Source: a virus. From it: DNA of 64,000 nt. Below the pieces are notes generated by a model, which saw nothing but the letters and a program-made list of their open reading frames with translations, made no database searches and had not been told where the DNA came from. Position numbers and translations under genes: made by a program. The stretch spans positions 143,112 to 207,111 of the IMG/VR virus record IMGVR_UViG_3300033146_002768; one strand, written 5' to 3'. This document shows, one piece after another, positions 8,583-16,951 of this stretch. How positions within the stretch are numbered: the first letter of the stretch is position 1; each line of letters opens with the position of its first letter.

Positions 8583-9413
8583 TCACTTTATATCGTTTAT
8601 TAATAAACCAAAGTTGTGAAAACATGCTTGACAAATGTTATTATTTTTTTCACAAGGAAATATATTATGTGTAAATAATATTTTTAAAACTAATTTATGT
8701 AAAGGCGAAGAATCAATATCATTTGTATTACCAGCACAACAACGATATATTTTATTTTCAATTAAATCAAGCCTTGGTACTAATATAGATGAATTACAAA
8801 TTCTTTGTGATTTTTTAATTAAATCTTTATTTAAAATATTACTAAAATGTTTTATTTTATCTTTACTATTTGAATCGATATTTAAATTAATAATTTCATA
8901 TAATAATTTAATGTCACTTATAGTTAATATTAAATCTTTATCATTTCCCACATAAAATTTAATAGTAAAATTAATATGATCATTTGTTTTTATGAATGAT
9001 TTTATATATTTTAAATTTTGTTTATGAACTATAATAATATAATCAATCGGAATATCATTATCTTTTATTACATTAATTTTTGTTGGTTCATTTATTTCTG
9101 AAATTACATGGTATGAAATATTATTAATATATGATCTAAATATTTCATGATAATTATTTTCTAAAAATGTACCATTTGTTGCTATCTCACAAGGATGATT
9201 TAATTCATTGAATATTTCTTGTAAATAATCTTTAGATAATAAACCTGGTTCACCTCCAGATAATGAGATTAATATATTAGGATTATATGTTTGAAGTAAA
9301 TTAATATAGTTTTTAACTTTTTCAATTGGAGATGTTTTATTATCAACATTATCGCAATAGTTACATGACCAGTTACATTTATTTGTTATTTTTAATACTA
9401 CTGATTCTATCAT
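8583..9413 (-). CDS. Radical SAM protein, phage HxxxEIN subfamily (member 1)
   Basis: The protein has 276 residues. The 4Fe-4S motif is C13-x3-C17-x2-C20 (CNWSCNYC), and the SAM-binding GGEP is at 53-56. It shares motifs with 9410-10246, 12806-13687 and 15388-16188: TNG(T/L)F, then YHVISEINE, then IVHKQN, and a C-terminal half with YRCCAGN and NICQACFHN. The late cysteines could bind an auxiliary cluster. It is the last gene of the long operon and overlaps its neighbour by four bases. The substrate is unknown. Operon partners (carbamoyltransferases, glycosyltransferase-like proteins) point to modification of a glycan, nucleotide or small molecule. Confidence 0.85.
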   Translation of the reverse strand: MIESVVLKITNKCNWSCNYCDNVDNKTSPIEKVKNYINLLQTYNPNILISLSGGEPGLLSKDYLQEIFNELNHPCEIATNGTFLENNYHEIFRSYINNISYHVISEINEPTKINVIKDNDIPIDYIIIVHKQNLKYIKSFIKTNDHINFTIKFYVGNDKDLILTISDIKLLYEIINLNIDSNSKDKIKHFSNILNKDLIKKSQRICNSSILVPRLDLIENKIYRCCAGNTNDIDSSPLHKLVLKILFTHNIFPCEKNNNICQACFHNFGLLINDIK

Positions 9414-10246
9414 ATTTTAGACCTACAATTCCATGCTCCATTGTAACATGAAGAGCATATTATATTAGTTTTATTTTTATGTGTAAACAAATCGTTTTTA
9501 ATAAGTAATCTTAAATTTATTTTGTTAAATGTTATATTATCAATTGTATTAGAAAGTCCAGCACAACATCTAAATATCTTTTCTTTTATTAAATCTAATC
9601 TAGGCATGTATGATATAGTATTGCAATATTCTTGAGCTTTAATAATATTATTATAATTATCTATATTACTAAAGTATTTTATTCTTTCTTTATAATCATC
9701 AATAATATTCATATCACATATACCTTCATAATATAAAGTTGCAATACGTGATTGTGTTAATACATAATTTTGATCTGCTCCAATATAAAATCTCGGACTA
9801 AATTGTATATGACTATTTCTTTGAATGAATGGAATCACTTGGTTTATGTTTCTATTATGGATGACAAAAATATATTGTATTGGGAGATCAGTTTCTATAT
9901 TATCATATATTGTATTGTCATCATTTATCTCAGGAGTTACATGATACCAAAATTCTTTTAGTTTCGATTTAAATAAGTTATGATAATCTTTTTCAAAAAA
10001 TGTACCATTCGTTGCTATCTCACAAGGATTATTAATATGTTTAAATACTTGTTCTAAATACTTCTCAGATAACATACCTGGCTCACCACCTGATAATGAA
10101 ATTGTTATATATGGATTTAATGATTGTAATGAATTAATACATTCTATTAATTTATCAAGTTCTACATTTTGAGAATCAACATTATCACAATATGAACAAT
10201 CCCAATTACATTGATTTGTTACTTTTATTACCATAGTATTAATCAT
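9410..10246 (-). CDS. Radical SAM protein, phage HxxxEIN subfamily (member 2)
   Basis: The protein has 278 residues from the ATG at 10244-10246. That start overlaps the TGA of the gene before it (ATGA) and aligns with the start of its close paralog 8583-9413. A longer frame from 10264 lacks this support. The Fe-S motif is C13, C17, C20 (CNWDCSYC), and GGEP is at 53-56 within ISLSGGEPG. The shared subfamily motifs are YHVTPEIND, VIHNRN, PRLDLI and RCCAGLSN, ending with CSSC. A recent tandem duplication with 8583-9413 is evident. The substrate is not identifiable from sequence. Confidence 0.85.
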   Translation of the reverse strand: MINTMVIKVTNQCNWDCSYCDNVDSQNVELDKLIECINSLQSLNPYITISLSGGEPGMLSEKYLEQVFKHINNPCEIATNGTFFEKDYHNLFKSKLKEFWYHVTPEINDDNTIYDNIETDLPIQYIFVIHNRNINQVIPFIQRNSHIQFSPRFYIGADQNYVLTQSRIATLYYEGICDMNIIDDYKERIKYFSNIDNYNNIIKAQEYCNTISYMPRLDLIKEKIFRCCAGLSNTIDNITFNKINLRLLIKNDLFTHKNKTNIICSSCYNGAWNCRSKI

Positions 10247-11265
10247 AAATTTTCTTGTCTCCATTCATAAATTTTTGTTAGTGTAATAGGATCAGCATTA
10301 GTAATATCCTTAGAGCTAACATCTTCATAACTATTACAGACTTTACAATGTTCATGATCAGATAAATTTAAATAAGCATTAGAACTATATACTTCATCTA
10401 ATTTCTGAATATTTAAATTTCCTATCTTTGTTTTAAAATATATATCACCAGAGCATCCACACCCTATCATAATACCTGTTGATGAAATAAAATTTTTAGT
10501 AAGAAAGTATTGACACATCTTAGGTCTTTCTTTAACATTAGCAGTTAATTTAAAATTTTCAGACTCTAATACTTCATTACTAATTAATGATCTACGACTA
10601 CAAAAATCATCTCTTGGAAATAACATAGAATTTGTCATTCGACTAATCTGAAATAATAACTTATAAGTTTCAGATGTTATTAGTAATTTATGATGTATTT
10701 TTGTTTTTGTATAAATAGGAATGTTTAAGTTTATATTTATATTATTATCAATTAAATATTTTAAATTATTTTTGAAATTTAAATAAAAGGTTTTTGTACT
10801 TCTGGCAAACCTTTCAAATTCAGAAAAATGTAAACCATAACAACTAATGCCTAACCAACTTATTTTTTTTAATGACAAGAGTTTATCTAAATATTTATTA
10901 TTATCAATTGTTAAATTTGTATAAAAATGATATCCATCAACATTGGGATGATTTTCTAATATATCTAATTTCTCAATAAATGTTTTATCTAAAAAAACTT
11001 CGCCATTCATTGGAGTTAATGAAAAATAAGTAAATCCAAAATCACAACATTGATTCAATATATCTTTAAACATATCAATTGACATACTCATTGACTTCTC
11101 TGTTTTCTTTTCACCTCTTTCTTTTTGATTACAATGGATACAATTTAAATTACATATATTGATAGATTCGATTGCAATATAGTTATAAAACATATTTCCA
11201 TTTTTAGTAAATGATTTATATCTAATATTCTTTTCTATATTAGGAAATTTTGAGAATGTAATCAT
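10243..11265 (-). CDS. Radical SAM protein with C-terminal auxiliary-cluster cysteines
   Basis: The protein has 340 residues. The Fe-S motif is C38-x3-C42-x2-C45 (CNLNCIHC). The usual GGEP is replaced by MNGEV, with the acidic residue kept. The C-terminal region holds GIMIGCGCSGDIY and HCKVC, a SPASM-like arrangement that often reads a peptide or carries extra Fe-S clusters. It differs from the four-member subfamily around it. It overlaps the downstream gene by four bases and abuts the carbamoyltransferase TAA at 11265. The product is unknown. Confidence 0.8.
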   Translation of the reverse strand: MITFSKFPNIEKNIRYKSFTKNGNMFYNYIAIESINICNLNCIHCNQKERGEKKTEKSMSMSIDMFKDILNQCCDFGFTYFSLTPMNGEVFLDKTFIEKLDILENHPNVDGYHFYTNLTIDNNKYLDKLLSLKKISWLGISCYGLHFSEFERFARSTKTFYLNFKNNLKYLIDNNININLNIPIYTKTKIHHKLLITSETYKLLFQISRMTNSMLFPRDDFCSRRSLISNEVLESENFKLTANVKERPKMCQYFLTKNFISSTGIMIGCGCSGDIYFKTKIGNLNIQKLDEVYSSNAYLNLSDHEHCKVCNSYEDVSSKDITNADPITLTKIYEWRQENL

Positions 11266-12809
11266 TAGTCTTCCTTGTAGTAAGTATTTTTATTTATTAC
11301 TAATAAATCTATTTTATTATTATCTAACATTTCAAATGCATCTTCATACCAGTTAATAATTGTCTGTCCTTTTATATTAAAGCTTGTATTTAATAAACAA
11401 GGGATACCAGTTCTTTCTTTGAATTTTTTTAATAACTTATATATAAAAATATTATCTTTTGTAATTGTTTGGATTCGTGTTGTATTGTCTATATGTTTAA
11501 CTGCTTTAAAAAGATCAGTTTTATTATACCCCACAATATTCATATAAGGAAAATCTCCTTCTATATCAAAATATTTTGAAAGGTCATCTTTCAAAATCAT
11601 AATACCAAACGGTCTAAATTCTTCTCTATGTTTTACTCTTTTATTTAAAATATCTTTCATTTCTTTATTTCTTGGATCACATATTATAGATCTATTACCT
11701 AAAGATCTTGGTCCAATTTCTATTTCACCTTGAATTAAACCAACTATTTTTTTGTTAATTAATTCATCAATAAGTTTATCTAAGTTTAATGGTTCATTAG
11801 GTTTATTTGAATTTCCATTTAATTCTGGGCCAGTTATTGGAATAGAAATTTTATTCTTATAACAATTTAGTGCAGCACCTAAACATTGTCCAACATCACT
11901 TGGATAAGGAGTAAAATGATAATGTTCAAACATACCAGATTTTATTAATTTATAATTTAACATAACATTCAAAAAAGAACCTCCGGATAAACATATGTTA
12001 TTACTTAAGTATGAATATTTTTTAATTAAAAGAATAATCCTTTTAATCCATTCAACTTGAAATGTATAAGAAAAATCTTTTAAGTTTTTAACACGTTTAA
12101 CAATATAAGTATCAACTATATCGATTATTCTTTTATTTATTTTATCACCCATTATAAAAGGATTACTATTTAATATTAAATTAATTATATTTAAATATTT
12201 ATCATTATATTTTCCATAAGAACAATATGCCATAAATTTACCAGCTACATGTCCCTTATGATTAATCCCTTCAACATATTCTGGATTTATTTTTTCTAAA
12301 ACTTTAAATGATACTTTGGAAAAATGATTACCTAAAGGAAATTCAATTTTATCAATTTCTTTAATATTATTATCTTTACCATGAAAAATTCCACCATGAT
12401 TAAATTCTATTGAACCATCACTTCCTCCGTCTAAACTAATAATTAAAGAATCATTAAAATTGCTTGTATAGTATGAACTAGCTCCATGACATAAATGGTG
12501 AGAATAATATTTAACTTCTTTATATTTAATTTTTCCATTTAAAAAATATTTATCAAATAAATGTTTACTAAAAAATCTTTTTTCTTTTGCCATTAAATAA
12601 TTTGGAGAAACACAAATATAATCAAAATCATTTTCTACTTCTATTATTTTTTCAATGAATTTATTTATTATATCTTCTGTCCAATGTTTAACTTCAAAGT
12701 ATTTAATCTTAAAATATTTTTCTGCCTCAAAAAAATATTTGACTTTATTATCATTTATAATAACAAACCCACAATCATGAGGAACTAAATGTACGCCTAA
12801 TATTTTCAT
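11265..12809 (-). CDS. Carbamoyltransferase, NodU/CmcH/TobZ family (copy 1)
   Basis: The protein has 514 residues, typical for the two-domain family that makes carbamoyl-adenylate from carbamoyl phosphate and ATP and passes the carbamoyl group to a hydroxyl. The N-terminal Kae1-like domain shows MKILGVHLVPHD, the metal-binding HHLCHGASSYY, and a SLDGGSDGS strand. The C-terminal domain shows EIGPRSLGNRSIICDPR, EEFRPFGIMI, HIDNTTRIQT and CLLNTSFNIKGQ. All hallmark motifs are present. The acceptor is unknown: a sugar on a glycan or secondary product, or a hydroxymethylated base as known for some phage enzymes. Confidence 0.9.
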   Translation of the reverse strand: MKILGVHLVPHDCGFVIINDNKVKYFFEAEKYFKIKYFEVKHWTEDIINKFIEKIIEVENDFDYICVSPNYLMAKEKRFFSKHLFDKYFLNGKIKYKEVKYYSHHLCHGASSYYTSNFNDSLIISLDGGSDGSIEFNHGGIFHGKDNNIKEIDKIEFPLGNHFSKVSFKVLEKINPEYVEGINHKGHVAGKFMAYCSYGKYNDKYLNIINLILNSNPFIMGDKINKRIIDIVDTYIVKRVKNLKDFSYTFQVEWIKRIILLIKKYSYLSNNICLSGGSFLNVMLNYKLIKSGMFEHYHFTPYPSDVGQCLGAALNCYKNKISIPITGPELNGNSNKPNEPLNLDKLIDELINKKIVGLIQGEIEIGPRSLGNRSIICDPRNKEMKDILNKRVKHREEFRPFGIMILKDDLSKYFDIEGDFPYMNIVGYNKTDLFKAVKHIDNTTRIQTITKDNIFIYKLLKKFKERTGIPCLLNTSFNIKGQTIINWYEDAFEMLDNNKIDLLVINKNTYYKED

Positions 12810-13687
12810 ATATATCCTCGTTCTCTTATATTACACCAGTAACTATTAAAATATCTTAAACAATCATTACATCTTATACAACTCAAATCATTAGCCGCAG
12901 AAGGGAATAAAATAAAATTCATCATCTTTAGCATATTACTTTCATTCAATTTAGCTCTATCAGAATATGTCCAACTAATAGGACATCTTAATATCTCTTC
13001 ATTTACAAAATCAAGTGTGGGGTGTATTTGAGAATTACCACATGCTTGTCTATGTAATGATAATGTTTTTTCGCTTGAACTAAATGCTTTCTTTAACATA
13101 TCAAAGGTATCAGGTAATACATTATCTAACTTATAAACAGAATCATATAATTCTTTAAACTGAGATCTAGTTATTATATAATCTAAATCTCCATCAAACT
13201 CTCCCTTTTGTAAAAATGGAATTAAGTTAAATTTCATTAAAGGATATCTCTGACATTTATTTAAAACATCTTTATAATTCTTTGCATGAACTGGTTGAAA
13301 TATTTGTATTTTTTCATCGCAAATATCATGTGGTATATCTTCCTTAACTTCTATATTAGGATGATACCCAACCCAATCAATTTTATCATACCATCTATCA
13401 AAATAACCTTTATCAATAAATAGTCCATTAGTGTTAACTCTTATTTTATGACAATCACATACTTCTTCAAATATGTATTCAAGAATATCAATATCAACTA
13501 ATCCAGGTTCTCCGCCTGTTAATGTAAACACAGGAAATAGATCATCTCTACCATTAACCATTGGAAAATATTTTTCAATTAATGATTTATTAGCTTGTTT
13601 TGGATTTACTAATTGTCCTATATCACAATAGAAGCAATCCTTATCACATTCTTCAGTTAGAAATAAAACTAGTCTATGAGCTTTCAT
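12806..13687 (-). CDS. Radical SAM protein, phage HxxxEIN subfamily (member 3)
   Basis: The protein has 293 residues. The Fe-S motif is C14, C18, C21 (CDKDCFYC), and GGEP is at 58-61. The subfamily motifs are slightly degenerate: YHPNIEV in place of YHVxxEIN, PVHAKN, and a cysteine-rich end CIRCNDCLRYF. It overlaps the carbamoyltransferase by four bases and the next radical SAM gene by 14, so they are co-translated. Closest to 15388-16188 by the shared CDIG sequence after the cluster motif and the NTNGLFI segment. The substrate is unknown. Confidence 0.85.
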   Translation of the reverse strand: MKAHRLVLFLTEECDKDCFYCDIGQLVNPKQANKSLIEKYFPMVNGRDDLFPVFTLTGGEPGLVDIDILEYIFEEVCDCHKIRVNTNGLFIDKGYFDRWYDKIDWVGYHPNIEVKEDIPHDICDEKIQIFQPVHAKNYKDVLNKCQRYPLMKFNLIPFLQKGEFDGDLDYIITRSQFKELYDSVYKLDNVLPDTFDMLKKAFSSSEKTLSLHRQACGNSQIHPTLDFVNEEILRCPISWTYSDRAKLNESNMLKMMNFILFPSAANDLSCIRCNDCLRYFNSYWCNIRERGYI

Positions 13688-14654
13688 TTATCCATCCTGG
13701 TATAAAATTAAATACTTTTATACACTTTTCTTTATTTGTTAATAAATCTAAATGACTCCAGAAAAATTTAGGTGTCGAATGTTCATATGCACAATGTTTT
13801 GAAGTGCATAAAATTTTATCTGTTTTATTTATTATATCTTTATATGAATAATCTAAATTATAATTTCTATTTCTTATACTAAAACAAGGATTTATAGAAC
13901 CATCAACTTCAATTAATAAACTTCTAGTATAGGCTAAACATATAAACCCTTTAAAATTTCTATTATAAATTCTTTTATGTTTTAAAATGTATTTATCATT
14001 TTTAAAATAAACACTCTTAATAAAATCAGTTCTTAATTCTACATCATCTTTTATATCAGGATCTATTTTAGTACTTTCATATAGATTATCTCTAACAGTT
14101 TTATATACTAATAAAAAATCTGAATCATCCTTAAAAATATCTTTCATTTTATTATACTCTGAAATACATTCTTTTGATTCAATCATAAATGCTAATTCTA
14201 TTGGGATATTTAAATCTCTTAATTGTTTACATTTATATATAAACTTATTAAAATTAATAAATTTTTTATGATAACTAACATACATATTAAAATCTATATC
14301 ATTCATTATATGAGCAAGTGTTTTATAAGTATGTAAATTAGCAGTAGCATTAGTTAGTAAACATAACGATGCTTTTTTAAATTTTAATACAGAGGATAAA
14401 TTTTTCATGAATGGTATAAAATAAGGATATATAGTAGGTTCACCACCTGTAATTAAAATATCTAATTCTATATTGTTATCAATATCTTCAATAAAATTTA
14501 AAAATTTATTAGTTATATCATAGTCGGTTTTAATTGAGTTATCTCTTATACCACAATAATCACATTTATAATTACAATTCAATGTAAGGTGATATGTTAT
14601 TCTTAACTTTTTAGATTCTGCATCACCATAGTATATTAAATTATCAGTTCTCAC
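13674..14654 (-). CDS. Radical SAM protein
   Basis: The protein has 326 residues. The Fe-S motif is C27, C31, C34 (CNYKCDYC), and GGEP is at 70-73 in ILITGGEPTIYP. It lacks the HxxxEIN motif. Its C-terminal part has GFICLAYTRSLLIEVDGSINPCFS, a strand-turn with cysteine resembling a shortened SPASM/twitch domain, then SKHCAYEH. Such domains usually hold one auxiliary 4Fe-4S cluster. It sits in the same operon as two carbamoyltransferases. The reaction cannot be assigned. Confidence 0.85.
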   Translation of the reverse strand: MRTDNLIYYGDAESKKLRITYHLTLNCNYKCDYCGIRDNSIKTDYDITNKFLNFIEDIDNNIELDILITGGEPTIYPYFIPFMKNLSSVLKFKKASLCLLTNATANLHTYKTLAHIMNDIDFNMYVSYHKKFINFNKFIYKCKQLRDLNIPIELAFMIESKECISEYNKMKDIFKDDSDFLLVYKTVRDNLYESTKIDPDIKDDVELRTDFIKSVYFKNDKYILKHKRIYNRNFKGFICLAYTRSLLIEVDGSINPCFSIRNRNYNLDYSYKDIINKTDKILCTSKHCAYEHSTPKFFWSHLDLLTNKEKCIKVFNFIPGWINESS

Positions 14655-14664
14655 AATATCTTCC

Positions 14665-15384
14665 TTAATATAAATTTAGAATAGGTTTTTCTTTTTTATA
14701 ATTTCCAAGAGCTTCTTTCCAAGTTTTAGATATATGATGTTTTGTTGTTATTACTTTATTCTTTTTAGAGTTATCTAATATGCCACAAAATTTACATATC
14801 TTTTTTTTCTGTTGTAATATAGTTGATTGATTAATATCTTTCATTCTTTTAATTCCTATATCAAATCCAAATACTCTATCAATTGTTGCAGCAACTCCAC
14901 AAACATAAAATCCATATCTATTAAATCCTAGTCCACAATCAATTTCATTTATACATATTTCTTTATAATTATTTTTGATTTTAGAATATTCATCGTTATC
15001 AACAGGCGCTTCAAAGAAATTAAAAAAAGGATCGGGTCCTAATTTCTTATTAGTATTTTCTAAAATAATATTTTTAGAACGATGTAATATATTTAATCTA
15101 CTTGATTCTTTTACTCCATTTGTTATAACTGTAATATTTGAAGATGTATCGTTTAACATTGTTATGATATATATTAAATCATTTCTCAATGTAGGTTCGC
15201 CACCCAATAAATTTATATTAGTCCATTTAAAATTTAAATCATACGTTTCAATAACAAACTTCTCTAATTGTTTTATTGACATCTCTTCATCACTCGGAGC
15301 TAAATCTTTACTACATGCTCTATTACAATTAAAGCAAGATAAATTACATTTTATTAATAATTCTATTTCAATATTAGTTAACAT
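14665..15384 (-). CDS. Radical SAM protein, short form
   Basis: The protein has 239 residues. The Fe-S motif is C13, C17, C20 (CNLSCFNC) with an extra cysteine at 24 (NRACS), and GGEP is at 61-64. The C-terminal part carries FYVCGVAA and KKICKFCGI, with room for an auxiliary cluster. The protein is shorter than a full partial-barrel enzyme with SPASM, so it is probably a twitch-type enzyme. It is co-directional and ten bases from the next radical SAM gene. The function is unknown. Confidence 0.8.
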   Translation of the reverse strand: MLTNIEIELLIKCNLSCFNCNRACSKDLAPSDEEMSIKQLEKFVIETYDLNFKWTNINLLGGEPTLRNDLIYIITMLNDTSSNITVITNGVKESSRLNILHRSKNIILENTNKKLGPDPFFNFFEAPVDNDEYSKIKNNYKEICINEIDCGLGFNRYGFYVCGVAATIDRVFGFDIGIKRMKDINQSTILQQKKKICKFCGILDNSKKNKVITTKHHISKTWKEALGNYKKEKPILNLY

Positions 15385-15387
15385 TAT

Positions 15388-16188
15388 TTATACCTTTATA
15401 TTATTAATAAAATGAAAGCAGGTGTTACATACATCACTATTATCAAATTTTATTTTTAACATGTCATTTAAATTATTGATTGTTAAATCTATACTTGCTG
15501 AATTTGTATGACTACAAACACATTTTTTAATTTTACCATAAACTAAATCTATAGAAAAATCATTACTTTTCTCTCGACAAATTTTTCGATATTTTTCTTG
15601 TTTATTCCATATCATTAAAATTTTAAAAAATAAGTTTTTAGAATAAATAGTCGCATTTTTATTTTTTATAATTTTATAAATAGTTTGATAATCATCATGA
15701 TTCAATTCAAATTTAGATTGTTTTAATTTAGAATCATATGGAGATATTTCAAAAGTTATATCTTTATATCTATTTAAAAAATCATCTAACAAATAAATAT
15801 TTTGTTTATGAACTGGAAAATGATAATTTATATTTTTAATATCATATGGATTAAATTCTTCATTTATTTCAGATACTGGATGACACATTATAGTGTTGAT
15901 GTATTCTTTATATTTCTTATAATATCTTTGAATAAATAATCCATTTGTATTAACATGTATATTTTTAGTTTGTAATATTTCAAATATATAATCTAAAATA
16001 GTTTCACTTAATAATCCTATTTCTCCACCAGTTAAAACAACTTTATCTATACTAGATTTATCTCTAATAATTGGTAGGTATTTTTTTAAATATATTAACG
16101 GAGGTTTATTGCGTTTCTTTAAATTTCCTATATCACAATATTTACATTTTCTATTACATTGTTCAGTTAAGAAAAGTGTTAGTTTCAT
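15388..16188 (-). CDS. Radical SAM protein, phage HxxxEIN subfamily (member 4)
   Basis: The protein has 266 residues. The Fe-S motif is C11, C15, C18 (CNRKCKYC), and the SAM motif is GGEI at 54-57. Subfamily signatures are NTNGLFI, MCHPVSEINE, FPVHKQN, and the C-terminal KCVCSH plus CNTCFHF. It overlaps the SGNH-like gene by four bases. With 12806-13687 it forms the pair that has CDIG after the cluster motif, whereas 8583-9413 and 9410-10246 have CDNVD. The substrate is unknown. Confidence 0.85.
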   Translation of the reverse strand: MKLTLFLTEQCNRKCKYCDIGNLKKRNKPPLIYLKKYLPIIRDKSSIDKVVLTGGEIGLLSETILDYIFEILQTKNIHVNTNGLFIQRYYKKYKEYINTIMCHPVSEINEEFNPYDIKNINYHFPVHKQNIYLLDDFLNRYKDITFEISPYDSKLKQSKFELNHDDYQTIYKIIKNKNATIYSKNLFFKILMIWNKQEKYRKICREKSNDFSIDLVYGKIKKCVCSHTNSASIDLTINNLNDMLKIKFDNSDVCNTCFHFINNIKV

Positions 16189-16835
16189 AATAAATTTACC
16201 TTTTTCATTTCATCATATATTACATTTGCCCAATAATAATGACCTTCTTCAAGAGGATGATCCCACGGTGCCTTTGGAAATTTTCTTAATCTATAAAACA
16301 TATCACAATTTTTTTTATTAAAATCTAAGTAAAATTTTAAATTAATATTCTTCATAAAAATATTATCATCTTCTATATTATTAGATAAAGCATTAAAGAA
16401 AAAATATTTTATATTTCTAGACTTTAAAAATTCTTGAAATAAAAATAATTTATAACTAAATTCAATATCGGTAGTTTTTTTATCATATATATATTTATAA
16501 AATGATTTAGCTTTTAATTTAATTATTGAATCATTGGTACTTGTTTCATGAGAGTTATGAAGTATTTGTTTAAATTTACCTTTATACATTATTTCAAATC
16601 TATCTGGGTTTGACCAACCAATTATAATAATTAATTTTTTAGGATTATTATTTAAAATCCATTCAGTTGTTGTTCTTATTATTCTATTATTACTACTCCC
16701 AGATTTAGCATCATTCAATATTATTGTATTTATTTTTTTTGATAAAATACCTGGCCAGCAAAATTTTTCTCTATGAAGATTTTCTTCTTTTAATTCTTCA
16801 CCATAAGTAAAACTACAACCATTAACATATATCAT
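16185..16835 (-). CDS. SGNH/GDSL-hydrolase-like protein
   Basis: The protein has 216 residues. It starts MIYVNGCSFTYGEEL, where GCSFT matches the block I nucleophile region of the SGNH-like GCSFT family often found in phages and surface-glycan clusters. Later come KSGSSNNRIIR (block II-like glycine/asparagine), IIIIGWSNPDR (block III-like) and WDHPLEEGHYYWA, the D-x-x-H end block. Family members are expected to be esterases or acyltransferases, but activity is unproven. Four-base overlap ties it to the radical SAM gene downstream. A role in acyl editing of a glycan or metabolite fits the operon. Confidence 0.65.
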   Translation of the reverse strand: MIYVNGCSFTYGEELKEENLHREKFCWPGILSKKINTIILNDAKSGSSNNRIIRTTTEWILNNNPKKLIIIIGWSNPDRFEIMYKGKFKQILHNSHETSTNDSIIKLKAKSFYKYIYDKKTTDIEFSYKLFLFQEFLKSRNIKYFFFNALSNNIEDDNIFMKNINLKFYLDFNKKNCDMFYRLRKFPKAPWDHPLEEGHYYWANVIYDEMKKVNLL

Positions 16836-16846
16836 TATTAAATTCC

Positions 16847-16951
16847 TTATTTATAAATAAATGGATCTTTTTTTTTAGATTTTCTTTTTTTAATTATATA
16901 TTTAATTTCTAAAATAAAGTCTATCCATAATTCTATTATTTTTTTAATCAT
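16847..16951 (-). CDS. 34-residue basic protein coupled to carbamoyltransferase
   Basis: A short frame starts at the ATG 16949-16951 and overlaps the carbamoyltransferase stop (ATGATTAA), an arrangement of translational coupling. The peptide begins MIKKIIELWIDFIL, is followed by a run of lysines, and ends KKDPFIYK. Small proteins ending in a PFIY motif (the DUF5989 group) commonly accompany this carbamoyltransferase family, and I suggest a degenerate relative. It lacks the usual long hydrophobic segment. The amphipathic N-terminus may sit on the membrane. The gap of about 110 bases holds nothing else. Confidence 0.5.
   Translation of the reverse strand: MIKKIIELWIDFILEIKYIIKKRKSKKKDPFIYK

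Noticed and set aside
14975-15415. 146-codon plus-strand frame
   Set aside because: It is antisense to a clear radical SAM gene, has no ribosome site and no recognisable motif.
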